64,000 bases of DNA from Mycobacterium lacus (GCF_010731535.1 NZ_AP022581.1:434001-498000), one strand, 5' to 3'; shown: positions 49,833-59,745, counted from the first letter of the stretch. The notes: generated from the sequence alone by a model not told the origin. Made by a program: numbers and translations.

Positions 49833-51122
49833 ATGGCGATCACAGATGTCGACGTATTCGCCCATCTGACGGACGCCGACATTGAAAGCCTGGCAGCCGA
49901 GCTCGATGCGATACGTCAGGACATCGAAGACTCTCGCGGCGAGCGGGACGCCCGCTACATCCGTCGCACCATCGCCGCGCAGCGCGCGCTGGAGGTCAGC
50001 GGCCGGGTGCTGCTGACCGCCAGTTCACGGCGCTCGGCCTGGTGGGCGGGCGCCGTCACCCTCGGCGTGGCCAAAACCATCGAGAACATGGAGATCGGCC
50101 ACAACGTCATGCACGGCCAGTGGGACTGGATGAACGACCCGGAGATTCATTCCACAACGTGGGAATGGGACATCAGCGGGTCGGCCAAGCACTGGCGATA
50201 CACCCACAACTTCGTGCACCACAAGTACACCAACATCCTGGGCATGGACGACGACGTGGGCTACGGCATGCTGCGCGTCACCCGCGATCAGCGCTGGAAG
50301 CGCCACAACATCTTCAATGTGGTGTGGAACACCATCCTCGCGATTGGCTTCGAGTGGGGAGTTGCGTTGCAGCACTTGGAGATCGGCAAGATCTTCAAGG
50401 GCCGGGCCGATCGCGATGCGGCCAAGGTTCGGCTGCGTGAGTTCTCCAGCAAGGCCGGCCGCCAGCTGTTCAAGGACTATGTGGCGTTCCCCGCGTTGAC
50501 CTCGTTGTCACCGGGTGCGACGTACAAGTCCACGTTGACGGCCAACGTGATGGCCAACGTGATCCGCAATGTGTGGTCCAACGCGGTGATCTTCTGTGGC
50601 CATTTCCCCGATGGCGCCGAGAAATTCACCAAGACGGACATGATCGGCGAAACCAAGGGCCAGTGGTACCTGCGTCAAATGCTAGGCAGTGCGAACTTCA
50701 ACGCCGGGCCCGCGCTGCGGTTCATGAGCGGCAACCTGTGTCACCAGATAGAGCACCACCTGTATCCGGATCTGCCGAGCAACCGGCTTGCCGAGATCTC
50801 GGTGCGGGTGCGTGAGGTCTGCGACAAGTACGACCTGCCGTACACCACCGGTTCATTCCTGGTGCAGTACGCCAAGACGTGGCGCACCATCGCCAAGCTG
50901 TCCCTGCCGAACAGGTACCTGCTCGACAGCACCGACGATGCGCCGGAAACCCGCAGCGAGCGGATGTTCGCTGCTCTCGAGCCGGGTTTCGCGGGCACCG
51001 ATCCGGCAACCGGACGTCGCCGCGGGCTGAAGACGGCCCTCGCCACCGTACAGGGTTGGCGGCGCGGCAAGCGTGCGTCGACCGGACCGGGACGCAGCGC
51101 CGACGATGGCCTGGCGGCCTAG
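49833..51122 (+). CDS. desA3: Acyl-CoA delta-9 desaturase DesA3
   Basis: Membrane di-iron desaturase of 429 residues that makes oleoyl-CoA from stearoyl-CoA. Histidine boxes are GHNVMHGQWDW, HNFVHHKYTN and HQIEHHLYPD, in the order of the fatty-acid desaturase superfamily, separated by hydrophobic stretches. ATG 49833 (MAITDVDVFAHL) has AGGGAG nine bases upstream; an ATG nine bases earlier is less well placed. It works with the reductase encoded just upstream. Confidence 0.95.
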   Translation: MAITDVDVFAHLTDADIESLAAELDAIRQDIEDSRGERDARYIRRTIAAQRALEVSGRVLLTASSRRSAWWAGAVTLGVAKTIENMEIGHNVMHGQWDWMNDPEIHSTTWEWDISGSAKHWRYTHNFVHHKYTNILGMDDDVGYGMLRVTRDQRWKRHNIFNVVWNTILAIGFEWGVALQHLEIGKIFKGRADRDAAKVRLREFSSKAGRQLFKDYVAFPALTSLSPGATYKSTLTANVMANVIRNVWSNAVIFCGHFPDGAEKFTKTDMIGETKGQWYLRQMLGSANFNAGPALRFMSGNLCHQIEHHLYPDLPSNRLAEISVRVREVCDKYDLPYTTGSFLVQYAKTWRTIAKLSLPNRYLLDSTDDAPETRSERMFAALEPGFAGTDPATGRRRGLKTALATVQGWRRGKRASTGPGRSADDGLAA

Positions 51123-51126
51123 GCTG

Positions 51127-51145
51127 CCGCACGCTCGGCGTGCGG
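51127..51145. terminator. Hairpin between convergent desA3 and rsgA
   Basis: Arms CCGCACG / CGTGCGG (51127-51133 and 51139-51145) with a 5-base loop, just after the desA3 stop and before the rsgA 3' end at 51172. Placed as a terminator; no T-run. Confidence 0.5.
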
Positions 51146-51171
51146 TGTGCTGGCACGCGCGCTCGGCAGTT

Positions 51172-52164
51172 TCACAGCTCCCTGAGCACCGTCAGCAACC
51201 GCCGGGCCGCGGCGACTCGGCGGGCGGCGGGCCCTGACAGGTTGTCCAGCGCACATTCGGGGTCGGCCGGCGGGCCCATGTGTCCGCACCCGCGTGGGCA
51301 GCCCTCGATCGCCTGGGCCAGGTCGGAGAAGGCCAACAGCACGTCGTCGGACCGGATGTGGGCCAAGCCGAACGAACGGATTCCCGGGGTGTCGATGACC
51401 CAACCGGAACCTTCCACGGGCTCACTTAGCGGAAAAGCCACCGACTGTGCCGAGGTGTGCCGCCCCCGGCCAATCTCGGTGACCTCGCCGACCGCGCGAT
51501 CAGCTTCGGGCACAAGACGATTCACCAGGGTCGATTTGCCGACCCCGGAATGTCCGAGCAGCACGGTGATCTTGCCGCCGAGCAAGTCCGCCACCGCAAG
51601 CAGGGGATCGTCGCGGCCCGCCGCGACCACCTTCAGGTCCAGGTCGACGAACTGCTTGGCAAACGGTTCTGGTGGGGCCAGGTCGGTCTTGGTCAGGCAC
51701 AAGATGGGCATCAGCCCGCCCGCGTAGGCGGCGATGAGCGCCCGGTCGACGAGGCCGGTCCGTGGCGGCGGGTCGGCCAGCGCCACCACGATCAACAGTT
51801 GGTCGGCGTTGGCGACCACCACTCGTTCGGTCGGATCGGTGTCATCGGCGGTGCGCCGCAACACCGTTCGCCGCGGTCCACGCCGCACGATGCGGGCCAG
51901 GGTGTCCGGCCGACCGGACAGATCGCCGACCACGTCGACATCGTCGCCGACGACGATCGGGGTGCGGCCGAGCTCGCGCGCCCGCATCGCCGTGACCCGA
52001 CGAGCCGGGTCGCCGCCAAGCACGCACCCCCACCGCCCGCGATCGACACTGACTACCATGGCGGCCTCGGCGTCGGCGTGCTCGGGACGGGTCTTGGTCC
52101 GGGGTCGCGAACCTCGACCGGAGCGGATCTTGACGTCGGACTCGTCGTAGTCGCCAGGCCTCAA
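51172..52164 (-). CDS. rsgA: Ribosome small-subunit GTPase RsgA
   Basis: Circularly permuted GTPase of 330 residues aiding 30S maturation. An OB-type start is followed by G4 (LTKTD, about 158), G1 (GHSGVGKST, about 204) and G3 (DTPGIRSFG), then the zinc cluster CPRGCGH..., ...DPEC. The start is TTG 52164, which overlaps the aroA stop (TTGA), an uncommon but well-supported start. Confidence 0.93.
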   Translation of the reverse strand: MRPGDYDESDVKIRSGRGSRPRTKTRPEHADAEAAMVVSVDRGRWGCVLGGDPARRVTAMRARELGRTPIVVGDDVDVVGDLSGRPDTLARIVRRGPRRTVLRRTADDTDPTERVVVANADQLLIVVALADPPPRTGLVDRALIAAYAGGLMPILCLTKTDLAPPEPFAKQFVDLDLKVVAAGRDDPLLAVADLLGGKITVLLGHSGVGKSTLVNRLVPEADRAVGEVTEIGRGRHTSAQSVAFPLSEPVEGSGWVIDTPGIRSFGLAHIRSDDVLLAFSDLAQAIEGCPRGCGHMGPPADPECALDNLSGPAARRVAAARRLLTVLREL

Positions 52165-53519
52165 CCGCCGGACCCCCGCTTGATTGCCCGGCTCCCCGGG
52201 CCGCTACGGCGACCCGCATTGTCGCCAGGCCCGACCATCTCGGCCCACAGCCGCGGGAATTCCGGCAACGTCTTGGTGGTGGCGCCGATGTCGTCCACCT
52301 CCACTCCCGCGACGCGTAGGCCCACGATCGCGCCGGCCGTCGCCATCCGATGATCGGCATACGTTCGCCAGATACCGGGCCGCAGCGGGATCGCGGTGAT
52401 CACCAGGCCGTCGGGCGTTTCCTGGCAGTCGCCGCCCAGGCGGTTGATCTCGGTCCTCAGCGCCGCGAGCCGGTCGGTTTCGTGACCGCGCAGATGGGCG
52501 ATGCCGCTCAGCCGTGACACCGATCCCGGGGCGGCCAGCGCCGCCAGCGCGGCCACCGACGGCGTGAGCTCGCCGACGGCGCGCAGGTCGACGTCGAACC
52601 CGTCGTACGCCTTTGGGCCACGCACTTCAAGTGACGAATCATTGTGGGTGACAACGGCATTGAGCCTTCGTAAGATGTTGAGGATGTGGTCGGCGGGCTG
52701 GACGCTTTCCGCGGGCCAGCCGGTGATGCGCATGGTTCCGCCGCTGACCACGGCCGCCGCCAGGAATGCGACGGCGTTCGTCAGATCCGGCTCGACGTCC
52801 CAGTGCCGGGCCGCGACCGGGCCGGGCTGCACCCGCCAGCGGTTGGCGGTCGAGTCGTCGACAGTGACGCCGGCCTGCCGCAGCATCGTCACCGTCATCG
52901 CGATGTGCGGCGCCGACGGCAGCGTCGAACCGGTGTGTCGCACGGTCAGGCCCTCGGTGAACGATGCCCCGCACAGCAGCAGGCCCGACACGAATTGCGA
53001 TGACGCGGATGCGTCGATGGCCACGGTGCCGCCGGCGACCGATCCGCTTCCGCGAACCCGGAAAGGCAGACCCGTGCCGTCGACGCGGACGCCGAGACCA
53101 CGCAGCGCCTCCAGCAGCGGCGCGATCGGACGGGCCCGCGCTTGTTCGTCGCCGTCGAAGTCCACCGCCCACTCGGCCAGCGCGGCCAGCGGCGGAACAA
53201 AGCGCAACACCGTGCCGGCCAGGCCGCAGTCCACGCGGGCGCCGGGGCCCGGTTGGATTCGTCCGCTGATCTTCAGATCGCAACCGGTCCCGTCGACGCG
53301 CAGACCCAGCGTATTCAGCGCTCCGATCATCAGATCGGTGTCGCGGCTGCGCAGTGCGCCGCTGATGGTCGAGGTACCTTCGCCCTGCGCGGCGGCCAGC
53401 GCCGCCAGCACCAGCGCCCGGTTGGTCTGAGACTTCGAGCCCGGAACGGTCACGGTCGCGTGCACCGGTGCCGTCGCGTGGGGGGCCGCCCATGTTTTCG
53501 TGGGCTCGCTACTGCTCAC
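52161..53519 (-). CDS. aroA: 5-enolpyruvylshikimate-3-phosphate synthase
   Basis: Shikimate-pathway enzyme of 452 residues. [18 protein letters not shown] (near residue 25) binds phosphoenolpyruvate and shikimate-3-phosphate; [10 protein letters not shown] and [11 protein letters not shown] are also family hallmarks. GTG 53519 is chosen since the longer open frame would cross the divergent SRAP gene. Overlaps rsgA at its 3' end. Confidence 0.95.
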   Translation of the reverse strand: MSSSEPTKTWAAPHATAPVHATVTVPGSKSQTNRALVLAALAAAQGEGTSTISGALRSRDTDLMIGALNTLGLRVDGTGCDLKISGRIQPGPGARVDCGLAGTVLRFVPPLAALAEWAVDFDGDEQARARPIAPLLEALRGLGVRVDGTGLPFRVRGSGSVAGGTVAIDASASSQFVSGLLLCGASFTEGLTVRHTGSTLPSAPHIAMTVTMLRQAGVTVDDSTANRWRVQPGPVAARHWDVEPDLTNAVAFLAAAVVSGGTMRITGWPAESVQPADHILNILRRLNAVVTHNDSSLEVRGPKAYDGFDVDLRAVGELTPSVAALAALAAPGSVSRLSGIAHLRGHETDRLAALRTEINRLGGDCQETPDGLVITAIPLRPGIWRTYADHRMATAGAIVGLRVAGVEVDDIGATTKTLPEFPRLWAEMVGPGDNAGRRSGPGSRAIKRGSGG

Positions 53520-53573
53520 CGTTTCATCCTGCCGTGTCGGCGGGTGTCGCGTGCACCAGGCACCATGGGAGTC

Positions 53574-54353
53574 ATGTGCGGACGGTTTGCGGTGACGACG
53601 GATCCGGCCCTGCTGGCCGAGAAAATCAAGGCGATCGATGAAGCGACCGCGGCCACTGGCGCCTCGTCCGCGGGGGCGCCCAACTACAACGTGGCTCCCA
53701 CCGCCACCATCGCGACCGTCGTCAGCCGCCATAGCGAACCCGACGACGAGCCGACTCGCCGGATCCGGCTCATGCGCTGGGGACTGGTTCCGCCGTGGGT
53801 CAAAGCCGGTCCCAACGGGGCCCCCGACAACAAGGCGCCGTTACTGATCAACGCCCGGGCGGACAAGCTCACCACCTCACCGGCCTTTCGGGGTTCTGCC
53901 AGAACCAAGCGCTGCCTGGTGCCCATGGACGGCTACTACGAGTGGCGTGTCAACCCCGACGGCCCGGCCGGCAAAAAGTCTCCCAAGACGCCGTTCTACA
54001 TGTACCGGGGCGACGGCGAGCCGCTGTTCGCGGCGGGCCTGTGGGCGGTATGGAGAGGTCGCAAAGAACAGAAGGACACAGCGCCACTGCTGAGTTGCAC
54101 GATAGTCACCACCGACGCCGTCGGGGAGCTGGCCGATATCCACGACCGGATGCCGTTGATGCTGGCCGAAGCCGACTGGGATGCCTGGCTGAATCCCGAC
54201 ACGCCGTTGGATCCCGAGCTGCTGGCCCGCCCACACGACGTTGGCGACATCCGGCTGCGCGAGGTGTCGACGCTGGTCAACAGCGTGCGCAACAACGGGC
54301 CCGAGCTGCTGGAGCCGGTCGAGCCGCAGCCCGAACAGATCACTGTGCTGTAG
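53574..54353 (+). CDS. SRAP-family abasic-site processing protein (YedK/HMCES)
   Basis: Protein of 259 residues that shields abasic sites in single-stranded DNA by a covalent link. Catalytic Cys2 directly follows the initiator Met (MCGRF), so ATG 53574 must be the start rather than the in-frame ATG 53565. Conserved NYNVAPT, DGYYEW (active-site Glu) and DIHDRMP (active-site His) are all present. Equivalent to Rv3226c; divergent from aroA across 54 bp. Confidence 0.93.
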   Translation: MCGRFAVTTDPALLAEKIKAIDEATAATGASSAGAPNYNVAPTATIATVVSRHSEPDDEPTRRIRLMRWGLVPPWVKAGPNGAPDNKAPLLINARADKLTTSPAFRGSARTKRCLVPMDGYYEWRVNPDGPAGKKSPKTPFYMYRGDGEPLFAAGLWAVWRGRKEQKDTAPLLSCTIVTTDAVGELADIHDRMPLMLAEADWDAWLNPDTPLDPELLARPHDVGDIRLREVSTLVNSVRNNGPELLEPVEPQPEQITVL

Positions 54354-54577
54354 CACATTGTGCGCGCGGGGATGTGCAACCCCCCGGAGCAGCCGTCCTC
54401 GTCGTGCGGGAGTTCTCGGGCTGGTTGACGGTGCTTACGCTGCGCGCTGGCCACTTTCGAAATCCGCCGCTTCGAGCTGCCGAGGACGGCGGAATAGCCA
54501 GAACAGGCGAGAACGGCCGGGTCGTCACCCGCGAATGTCGAATTGTCGGAAGGTCGTTCAGCCGCCAGGACCGCGGG

Positions 54578-55160
54578 GTGCGCGAGCAGAAGCTACCAGA
54601 CGGGATGGTCACGCTGTCGTCTTTGCGCAGCGACGATGTCGAGTCGTGTCTGGCTGGCGAGGACGAACAGCTGGTGCGCTGGCTCAGCGGTGGGCGCGCG
54701 ACCCGGGAGGGCATCGAAGCCTACATCGAGCACGGCCGTGAGCGATGGGCGACCGACGGGTTGCTGCGGTCCTTCGGCATCCGGATCATGCCTGAGGAAA
54801 CCCTGGTCGGAACGGTCAGCTCCACGGCCACGGACAATGCGATGTATCGGCTCGGGGAGACCATGGCGTGCGTATTCCGCGCATTCACTGGGCCGTCGAG
54901 ACGCCTGCACGTCGAGCAACGGCGGCTGCCATGGACAGCCCCACAACTTTCTGTCGCCAATCCGATTCCGGTGGGGTTGGGCACCCCGACGGCGGGGTTC
55001 GAATGGCCATGGTCGGTGTGTTGCTGGGTGGCCGGCGAGAACCCCAGCGCGGCCGAGCCTGCCCAGCTCGTCGGGGATATCGCTCACTTCATCACCGGGC
55101 TGCGAACCATCGATGCCACGGATCGGCCCCGGCCTCCGATCGTGGTGCGCTGGTCGCCGA
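54578..55160 (+). pseudogene. Decayed GNAT-phosphotransferase fusion gene (Rv3225c-like)
   Basis: From GTG 54578 the translation begins like a GNAT acetyltransferase ([20 protein letters not shown] then [27 protein letters not shown]) but after about 85 residues jumps to the middle of an aminoglycoside-phosphotransferase-like domain ([46 protein letters not shown]). The acetyl-CoA loop and the kinase catalytic residues are missing, and similarity stops near 55140, close to the end of the convergent SDR gene. The frame stays open by chance. Probably the product of an internal deletion plus a 3' truncation. Confidence 0.7.
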
Positions 55161-55189
55161 GCGAGATGAGAAGGTGCGTGCGGGCGTGC

Positions 55190-56038
55190 TTAGGACTGGA
55201 CGTAGCCCGGCGGGTTGACTTCCTCCACCCACAGGTCGACGCCCAGTTTCGCGCCCGGCACGCAATCGTAGACCGACAGGTCGGTGACACCCGATTCCAC
55301 CAGCACGTCCTCGCACAGCACCGAATTGCCGGTGTACTCGCGGGAGGGCCTGTTGAGGATGACGTAGGCCGCATCGGCATACACCTCGGGCTTGCGCGCC
55401 CGCGCCATCGCCTCGTCGCCGCCGAGCAGGTTCTGCACCGCAGCGGTGGCCACCAGGGTGCGCGGCCACAGCGTGTTCGACGCAATGCCCTCGTCGCGCA
55501 TCTCCTCGGCGATGCCCAGCGCACAGAGCGTCATGCCGAACTTGGCCATCATGTAGGCGGTCGGTTTGAGCCACTTCTTGTCCAGCAGCACCGGCGGCGA
55601 CAGCGTCAGGATGTGCGGGTTCTCCCGGCCCTTCATGTGCGGGATGCACGCTCGCGACACCGCGTACGTTCCGCGTACCTGGATGCCGTTCATCAGGTCG
55701 AAACGCTTCATCGGCACCTCGGTGATCGACCCCAAATTGATCGCCGAGGCGTTGTTGACGCAGATGTCGATACCGCCGAACTGCTCGACGGCCTTGGCCA
55801 CCGCGGACTCGACGGCATCCGGGTCGCGAACGTCCCCGACGATCGGCAGCGCCTGACCGCCGGCGTCCTCGAGTTCCTTCGCCGCGGTGTACACCGTGCC
55901 GGGCAGCTTCGGGTGCGGCTCGGCGGTCTTGGCGATCAGAGCGATGTTGGCGCCGTCGCTCGCGGCGCGTTTGGCGATCGCCAGGCCGATGCCGCGACTG
56001 GCGCCCGAGATGAACATGGTCTTGCCGGTGAGGGACAT
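55190..56038 (-). CDS. Short-chain dehydrogenase/reductase (Rv3224 type)
   Basis: SDR of 282 residues. NAD(P)-binding GASRGIG lies at about 13-19, the NNAS motif near 95, and the catalytic YxxxK is YMMAK near 162; the usual catalytic Ser is in the LSPP region, where it is less clear. The HSDL2-like branch has this PPVL..KKW segment. Substrate unknown. It converges on the decayed GNAT gene and is divergent from sigH. Confidence 0.88.
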   Translation of the reverse strand: MSLTGKTMFISGASRGIGLAIAKRAASDGANIALIAKTAEPHPKLPGTVYTAAKELEDAGGQALPIVGDVRDPDAVESAVAKAVEQFGGIDICVNNASAINLGSITEVPMKRFDLMNGIQVRGTYAVSRACIPHMKGRENPHILTLSPPVLLDKKWLKPTAYMMAKFGMTLCALGIAEEMRDEGIASNTLWPRTLVATAAVQNLLGGDEAMARARKPEVYADAAYVILNRPSREYTGNSVLCEDVLVESGVTDLSVYDCVPGAKLGVDLWVEEVNPPGYVQS

Positions 56039-56103
56039 GGCGTCACACTAACGCCATGCGCGATACGACCGGACTGCGGGACCGCTCCGACCCGGGCGGT
56101 GCT

Positions 56104-56133
56104 GGAAATAGCGCGCTTGTCAACGCTGTTGTT
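56104..56133 (+). promoter_or_regulatory. Candidate SigH-type promoter upstream of sigH
   Basis: GGAAAT at 56104-56109 and GTTGTT from 56128, 18 bp apart, resemble the SigH -35 (GGAA) and -10 (GTT) elements. The site is about 200 bp before the sigH ATG, so a long leader is implied. sigH is autoregulated in M. tuberculosis. Spacing and -35 are imperfect. Confidence 0.35.
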
Positions 56134-56329
56134 CGAGGCGGTTTGCCGGCCGTGTCCTCGCGGAGTGGGGGGCAGACACTGTCGGTCGCGGCCTTTAGAT
56201 TGGGAGGAGGACAGCCCGGTGTCAACGGCGAGCCCGTTGATAGAGGAGCGGTTGGATTTTCTTGCCGGTCCTGGGTGGCTGTCGGTGCTGTCCGGCGACT
56301 CCGCGACCGAAGGGACCGTGTTAATCAAG

Positions 56330-56992
56330 ATGGCCGACCTGGAAAACCTGGGGGGTGGTGCCACCGGCTCGGAGGTTTCGGATCCCGTCTCGACCGAGGA
56401 GACGGACGAGGAGCTGACTGCGCGTTTCGAGCGCGACGCGATTCCCCTGCTGGACCAGCTGTACAGCGGCGCACTACGCATGACACGCAATCCCGCCGAT
56501 GCCGAGGACCTGCTCCAGGAGACGATGGTGAAGGCCTACGCGGGATTCCGCTCGTTCCGGGCGGGTACCAATCTCAAGGCGTGGCTCTACCGGATCCTGA
56601 CCAACACCTATATCAACAGCTATCGCAAGAAGCAGCGGCAACCGGCGGAATATCCGACCGAAGAGATCACCGACTGGCAACTGGCGTCTAACGCCGAGCA
56701 TTCCTCGACGGGGTTGCGCTCGGCTGAGGTCGAGGCGCTGGAAGCGCTGCCGGATACCGAGATCAAAGAGGCGCTGCAGGCCTTGCCGGAAGAGTTCCGG
56801 ATGGCCGTCTACTACGCCGACGTCGAAGGCTTTCCCTACAAGGAGATCGCCGAGATCATGGATACGCCGATTGGGACCGTGATGTCGCGGCTTCACCGCG
56901 GCAGACGTCAGCTGCGTGGTCTATTGGCCGATGTGGCCAAGGAGCGGGGCTTCGCTCGTGGTGAGCAAGCGCACGAGGAGGTGTCGTCATGA
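56330..56992 (+). CDS. sigH: RNA polymerase sigma factor SigH
   Basis: ECF sigma factor of 220 residues for oxidative and heat stress. Region 2 ([29 protein letters not shown]..., [22 protein letters not shown]) and region 4 ([45 protein letters not shown]) are complete. ATG 56330 (MADLENL) is taken from the known protein; the ribosome site is weak. The reading frame is open far upstream across other genes, which is meaningless. The stop overlaps the rshA ATG (ATGA). Confidence 0.95.
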   Translation: MADLENLGGGATGSEVSDPVSTEETDEELTARFERDAIPLLDQLYSGALRMTRNPADAEDLLQETMVKAYAGFRSFRAGTNLKAWLYRILTNTYINSYRKKQRQPAEYPTEEITDWQLASNAEHSSTGLRSAEVEALEALPDTEIKEALQALPEEFRMAVYYADVEGFPYKEIAEIMDTPIGTVMSRLHRGRRQLRGLLADVAKERGFARGEQAHEEVSS

Positions 56993-57357
56993 GCCGCGCC
57001 GGCGACGATGCAGAGCGAAGCGATGAGGAGGAGCGGCGCTCGGAGAGCGAATTCTCGTGCTCGTCCAACCCTTCCGGCTCGCCCGCCGAGGGCATTCATT
57101 CCCACGGCACCCTCGATTGCGCGGAAGTGATCGCCGAGGTATGGACCCTGCTTGACGGAGAATGCACCCCGGAAACTCGCGAAAAGCTGCGTCGGCACCT
57201 CGAGGCATGTCCCGGGTGCTTCCAGCATTACGGGATCGAGGAGCGGATCAAGGCGTTGATCGCCACCAAGTGCCAGGGCGAGAAGGCCCCTGAAGGCCTA
57301 CGTGAGCGCCTCCGGCTGGAGATCCGCCGCACCACGATCATTCGTGGTGGGTCATAG
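56989..57357 (+). CDS. rshA: Anti-sigma factor RshA
   Basis: Zinc-binding anti-sigma factor of 122 residues holding SigH inactive in reduced cells. The ZAS motif HxxxCxxC is H70, C74, C77, in [15 protein letters not shown]...[11 protein letters not shown]; the end [14 protein letters not shown] is conserved. The N-terminal 40 residues are longer and more charged than in M. tuberculosis (101 residues), beginning [15 protein letters not shown]. Start fixed by ATGA overlap with sigH, though an internal start is possible. Confidence 0.93.
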   Translation: MSRAGDDAERSDEEERRSESEFSCSSNPSGSPAEGIHSHGTLDCAEVIAEVWTLLDGECTPETREKLRRHLEACPGCFQHYGIEERIKALIATKCQGEKAPEGLRERLRLEIRRTTIIRGGS

Positions 57358-57374
57358 CCCCCATCTACCAGGTC

Positions 57375-57449
57375 CTAGGAATTTGGCCGCTTGCCGTGAT
57401 TGGCTTTGCTGTACTTGCGGTCGCGCTTCTTGCGGCCACGCTTGGCCAT
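57375..57449 (-). CDS. 50S ribosomal protein bL37
   Basis: A 24-residue, highly basic peptide beginning MAKRGRKKRDRKYSKANH and ending GKRPNS, too short for usual gene calls. The coding strand has GGAGG a few bases upstream of the ATG at 57449. The sequence matches my memory of the small mycobacterial ribosomal protein bL37 found in cryo-EM structures of the large subunit. It lies opposite and just beyond rshA. Confidence 0.88.
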   Translation of the reverse strand: MAKRGRKKRDRKYSKANHGKRPNS

Positions 57450-57654
57450 ACTGAGAACCTCCGTCGTCGTCAAATGCGGGGCAGCCAAGGCGTGCCCGGG
57501 TTGCTGCACAGTGTCTCACGCCGCGTCAGGTGAGGACCCGGTAGCCCACGTGCGGCGGGCCTGAGCGGTCTTATGGTTCGATATACACGGGTCTGACGAA
57601 AGCCCGATGGACCAGCAGCCAGCATGCGCCAATGGCCGGAAGAGTGGGGTGAAG

Positions 57655-57870
57655 ATGGCCGAGGATGTTCGTGCCGAGATCGTGGCCAGCGTGCTCGAAG
57701 TCGTTGTCAGCGAAGGCGACCAGATCGGCAAGGGTGACATCGTGGTGCTGCTGGAGTCGATGAAGATGGAGATTCCCGTCCTGGCTGAAGTCGCCGGCAC
57801 CGTCAGCAAGGTGAGCGTGTCGGTGGGGGACGTCATTCAGGCGGGCGACCTGATCGCGGTGATCAGCTAG
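57655..57870 (+). CDS. Biotinylated protein, biotin-carrier domain (TB7.3 type)
   Basis: Stand-alone biotinyl domain of 71 residues; the biotinylation lysine is in ESMKME (about 34-39), and VRAEIVASVLEVVVSEGDQIGKGD and AGDLIAVIS form the two halves of the barrel. M. tuberculosis TB7.3 (Rv3221c) has the same length. A longer frame from 57607 lacks support. Partner carboxylase not in the window. Confidence 0.93.
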   Translation: MAEDVRAEIVASVLEVVVSEGDQIGKGDIVVLLESMKMEIPVLAEVAGTVSKVSVSVGDVIQAGDLIAVIS

Positions 57871-57918
57871 CCGTTGAACGCTGCATGCCTGCCATCCGGG
57901 ATCCACTCGGAGTAGATC

Positions 57919-59427
57919 ATGTCCACCCTCGGTGACCTGTTGGCCGAACACACGGTGCTGCCGGGCAATGCGGTCGACCACCTGCACGCGGTCGTCGGGG
58001 AGTGGCAGCTGCTCGCCGACCTGTCGTTCGCCGATTACCTGATGTGGGTTCGCCGCGACGACGGTGTGCTCGTGTGCGTGGCGCAGTGCCGGCCTAACAC
58101 CGCGCCGACGGTGCTGCAGACCGACGCCGTCGGCAGCGTCGTCTCCGCCGATCGGCTGCCGCTGGTCGCCGAGGCTTTCGCCGCCGCCGCCGGTGACGGT
58201 GTGCGGAAAAACGATGCGGGCGAACAGCATTCGTGGCAACTGCCCGGTCCGAACGTTGAGGCTTCACCGGTGCGGTACGGCGGCCAGGTGGTAGCGGTGC
58301 TGACGGTACACCAAACAGAACTGGCGGCCCGGCGCATGTCGGGCCATCTGGAGACCGCCTACCGGGAATGCGCCACGGACCTTCTCCACATGGTGTCGGA
58401 GGGCACCTTTCCCGACGTGGGCGACGTGGCGATGTCGCGTTCTACCCCGCGGGCAGGCGACGGGTTCATCCGCCTCGGCGTCGACGGTGTCGTCGCCTAC
58501 GCCAGCCCCAACGCGCTATCGGCGTATCACCGGATGGGTCTGACTTCCGATTTGGAGGGCCACAATCTCATCAAAGTCACGCGGCCGCTGATCTCGGACC
58601 CGTTCGAGGCGCAGGAGGTGGCCGAGCATGTGCTCGACTTGCTGGCAGGGGGGTCGAGCATGCGGATGGAGGTCGACGCGGGCGGCGCGACGGTGCTGCT
58701 GCGGACGCTGCCGCTGGTGGTCCATGGCCGCAATGCCGGTGCGGCGATCTTGATCCGCGACGTCACCGAGGTGAAGCGCCGCGACCGCGCCCTGATATCC
58801 AAGGACGCCACAATCCGGGAAATTCACCACCGGGTCAAGAACAACCTGCAGACTGTGGCGGCGCTGCTGCGCCTGCAGGCCCGGCGGACGGCCAACGCCG
58901 AAGGGCGGGAGGCGCTGATCGAGTCGGTGCGCCGGGTGTCGTCGATCGCTTTGGTCCATGACGCGTTGTCGATGTCGGTGGACGAGCAGGTGAACCTCGA
59001 CGAGGTCATCGACCGGATCCTGCCGATCATGAACGATGTCGCATCGGTGGACAGGCCGATCCGGATCAACCGGGTCGGCGACCTTGGCGTGCTGGATTCC
59101 GACCGCGCTACCGCACTGATCATGGTGATCACCGAACTCGTGCAGAACGCGATCGAGCATGCCTTCGACCCGACGGCCGAAGAAGGGTCGGTGACGATTC
59201 TGGCCGAGCGCTCGGCACGGTGGCTCGACGTCGTGGTGCACGACGACGGGCGCGGTCTGCCCGAAGGATTCAGCGTGGAGAAGTCGGACAGCCTGGGCCT
59301 GCAGATCGTGCGGACCTTGGTGTCCGCCGAGCTGGACGGCACGTTGGGTATGCGGGAAGCGCCCGAGCGCGGCACGGATGTGGTGCTGCGGGTGCCCATT
59401 GGTCGTCGGGGCCGTTTGGTGCTGTGA
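57919..59427 (+). CDS. pdtaS: Sensor histidine kinase PdtaS
   Basis: Soluble kinase of 502 residues. A GAF-type domain (about 1-150) and a PAS domain (about 175-285, DGFIRLGVDGVVAYASPNALSAY) precede a HisKA_2 phosphorylation helix with H303 in EIHHRVKNNLQT, and a HATPase domain (ELVQNAIEHAF, HDDGRGLP, SLGLQIVRTL). In M. tuberculosis it signals to the RNA-binding regulator PdtaR, encoded elsewhere; none is encoded here, so it is an orphan kinase by position. Confidence 0.92.
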   Translation: MSTLGDLLAEHTVLPGNAVDHLHAVVGEWQLLADLSFADYLMWVRRDDGVLVCVAQCRPNTAPTVLQTDAVGSVVSADRLPLVAEAFAAAAGDGVRKNDAGEQHSWQLPGPNVEASPVRYGGQVVAVLTVHQTELAARRMSGHLETAYRECATDLLHMVSEGTFPDVGDVAMSRSTPRAGDGFIRLGVDGVVAYASPNALSAYHRMGLTSDLEGHNLIKVTRPLISDPFEAQEVAEHVLDLLAGGSSMRMEVDAGGATVLLRTLPLVVHGRNAGAAILIRDVTEVKRRDRALISKDATIREIHHRVKNNLQTVAALLRLQARRTANAEGREALIESVRRVSSIALVHDALSMSVDEQVNLDEVIDRILPIMNDVASVDRPIRINRVGDLGVLDSDRATALIMVITELVQNAIEHAFDPTAEEGSVTILAERSARWLDVVVHDDGRGLPEGFSVEKSDSLGLQIVRTLVSAELDGTLGMREAPERGTDVVLRVPIGRRGRLVL

Positions 59428-59439
59428 CCATATACGCAA

Positions 59440-59473
59440 CAGTGCGGCCCCGACGATCGTCGGGGCCGCACTG
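59440..59473. terminator. Perfect 34-bp palindrome between pdtaS and whiB1
   Basis: Two 17-bp arms meet without a spacer (CAGTGCGGCCCCGACGA and its complement, 59440-59456 / 59457-59473). It is 12 bp after the pdtaS stop and 17 bp after the whiB1 stop, the ideal place for a bidirectional terminator; no T-run. Confidence 0.8.
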
Positions 59474-59490
59474 TCGGGCGGAGACTGGGG

Positions 59491-59745
59491 TCAGACTCCG
59501 CTGCGGGCCTTCGTCCGGGCGTTGCGACGCTTGAGAGCGCGCCGCTCGTCTTCGCTCATGCCGCCCCATACGCCCGAGTCCTGGCCGGTATTCAGTGCCC
59601 AACTTAGGCATTCCGTGGTCACTGGACACCGATTGCAGACCAGTTTCGCGTCAGCGATCTGCGCGAGAGCCGGACCACTGTTTCCAACCGGGAAGAACAG
59701 CTCCGGGTCCTCGTCACGACAGACCGCCTTGTGGCGCCAATCCAT
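59491..59745 (-). CDS. whiB1: WhiB1 iron-sulfur regulator
   Basis: Essential NO-responsive Wbl protein of 84 residues. [4Fe-4S] ligands are C9, C37, C40 and C46; GVWGG and the basic helix ERRALKRRNARTKAR follow. M. tuberculosis WhiB1 binds the primary sigma factor and DNA after nitrosylation. Its promoter region carries two CRP-type sites (59889-59926). Confidence 0.96.
   Translation of the reverse strand: MDWRHKAVCRDEDPELFFPVGNSGPALAQIADAKLVCNRCPVTTECLSWALNTGQDSGVWGGMSEDERRALKRRNARTKARSGV

Noticed and set aside
53795..56992. Single 1065-codon open frame ending in SigH
   Set aside because: It crosses the SRAP gene out of frame, the decayed GNAT gene, and the antisense strand of the SDR gene; only the last 220 codons are a protein family. 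The openness reflects high GC.
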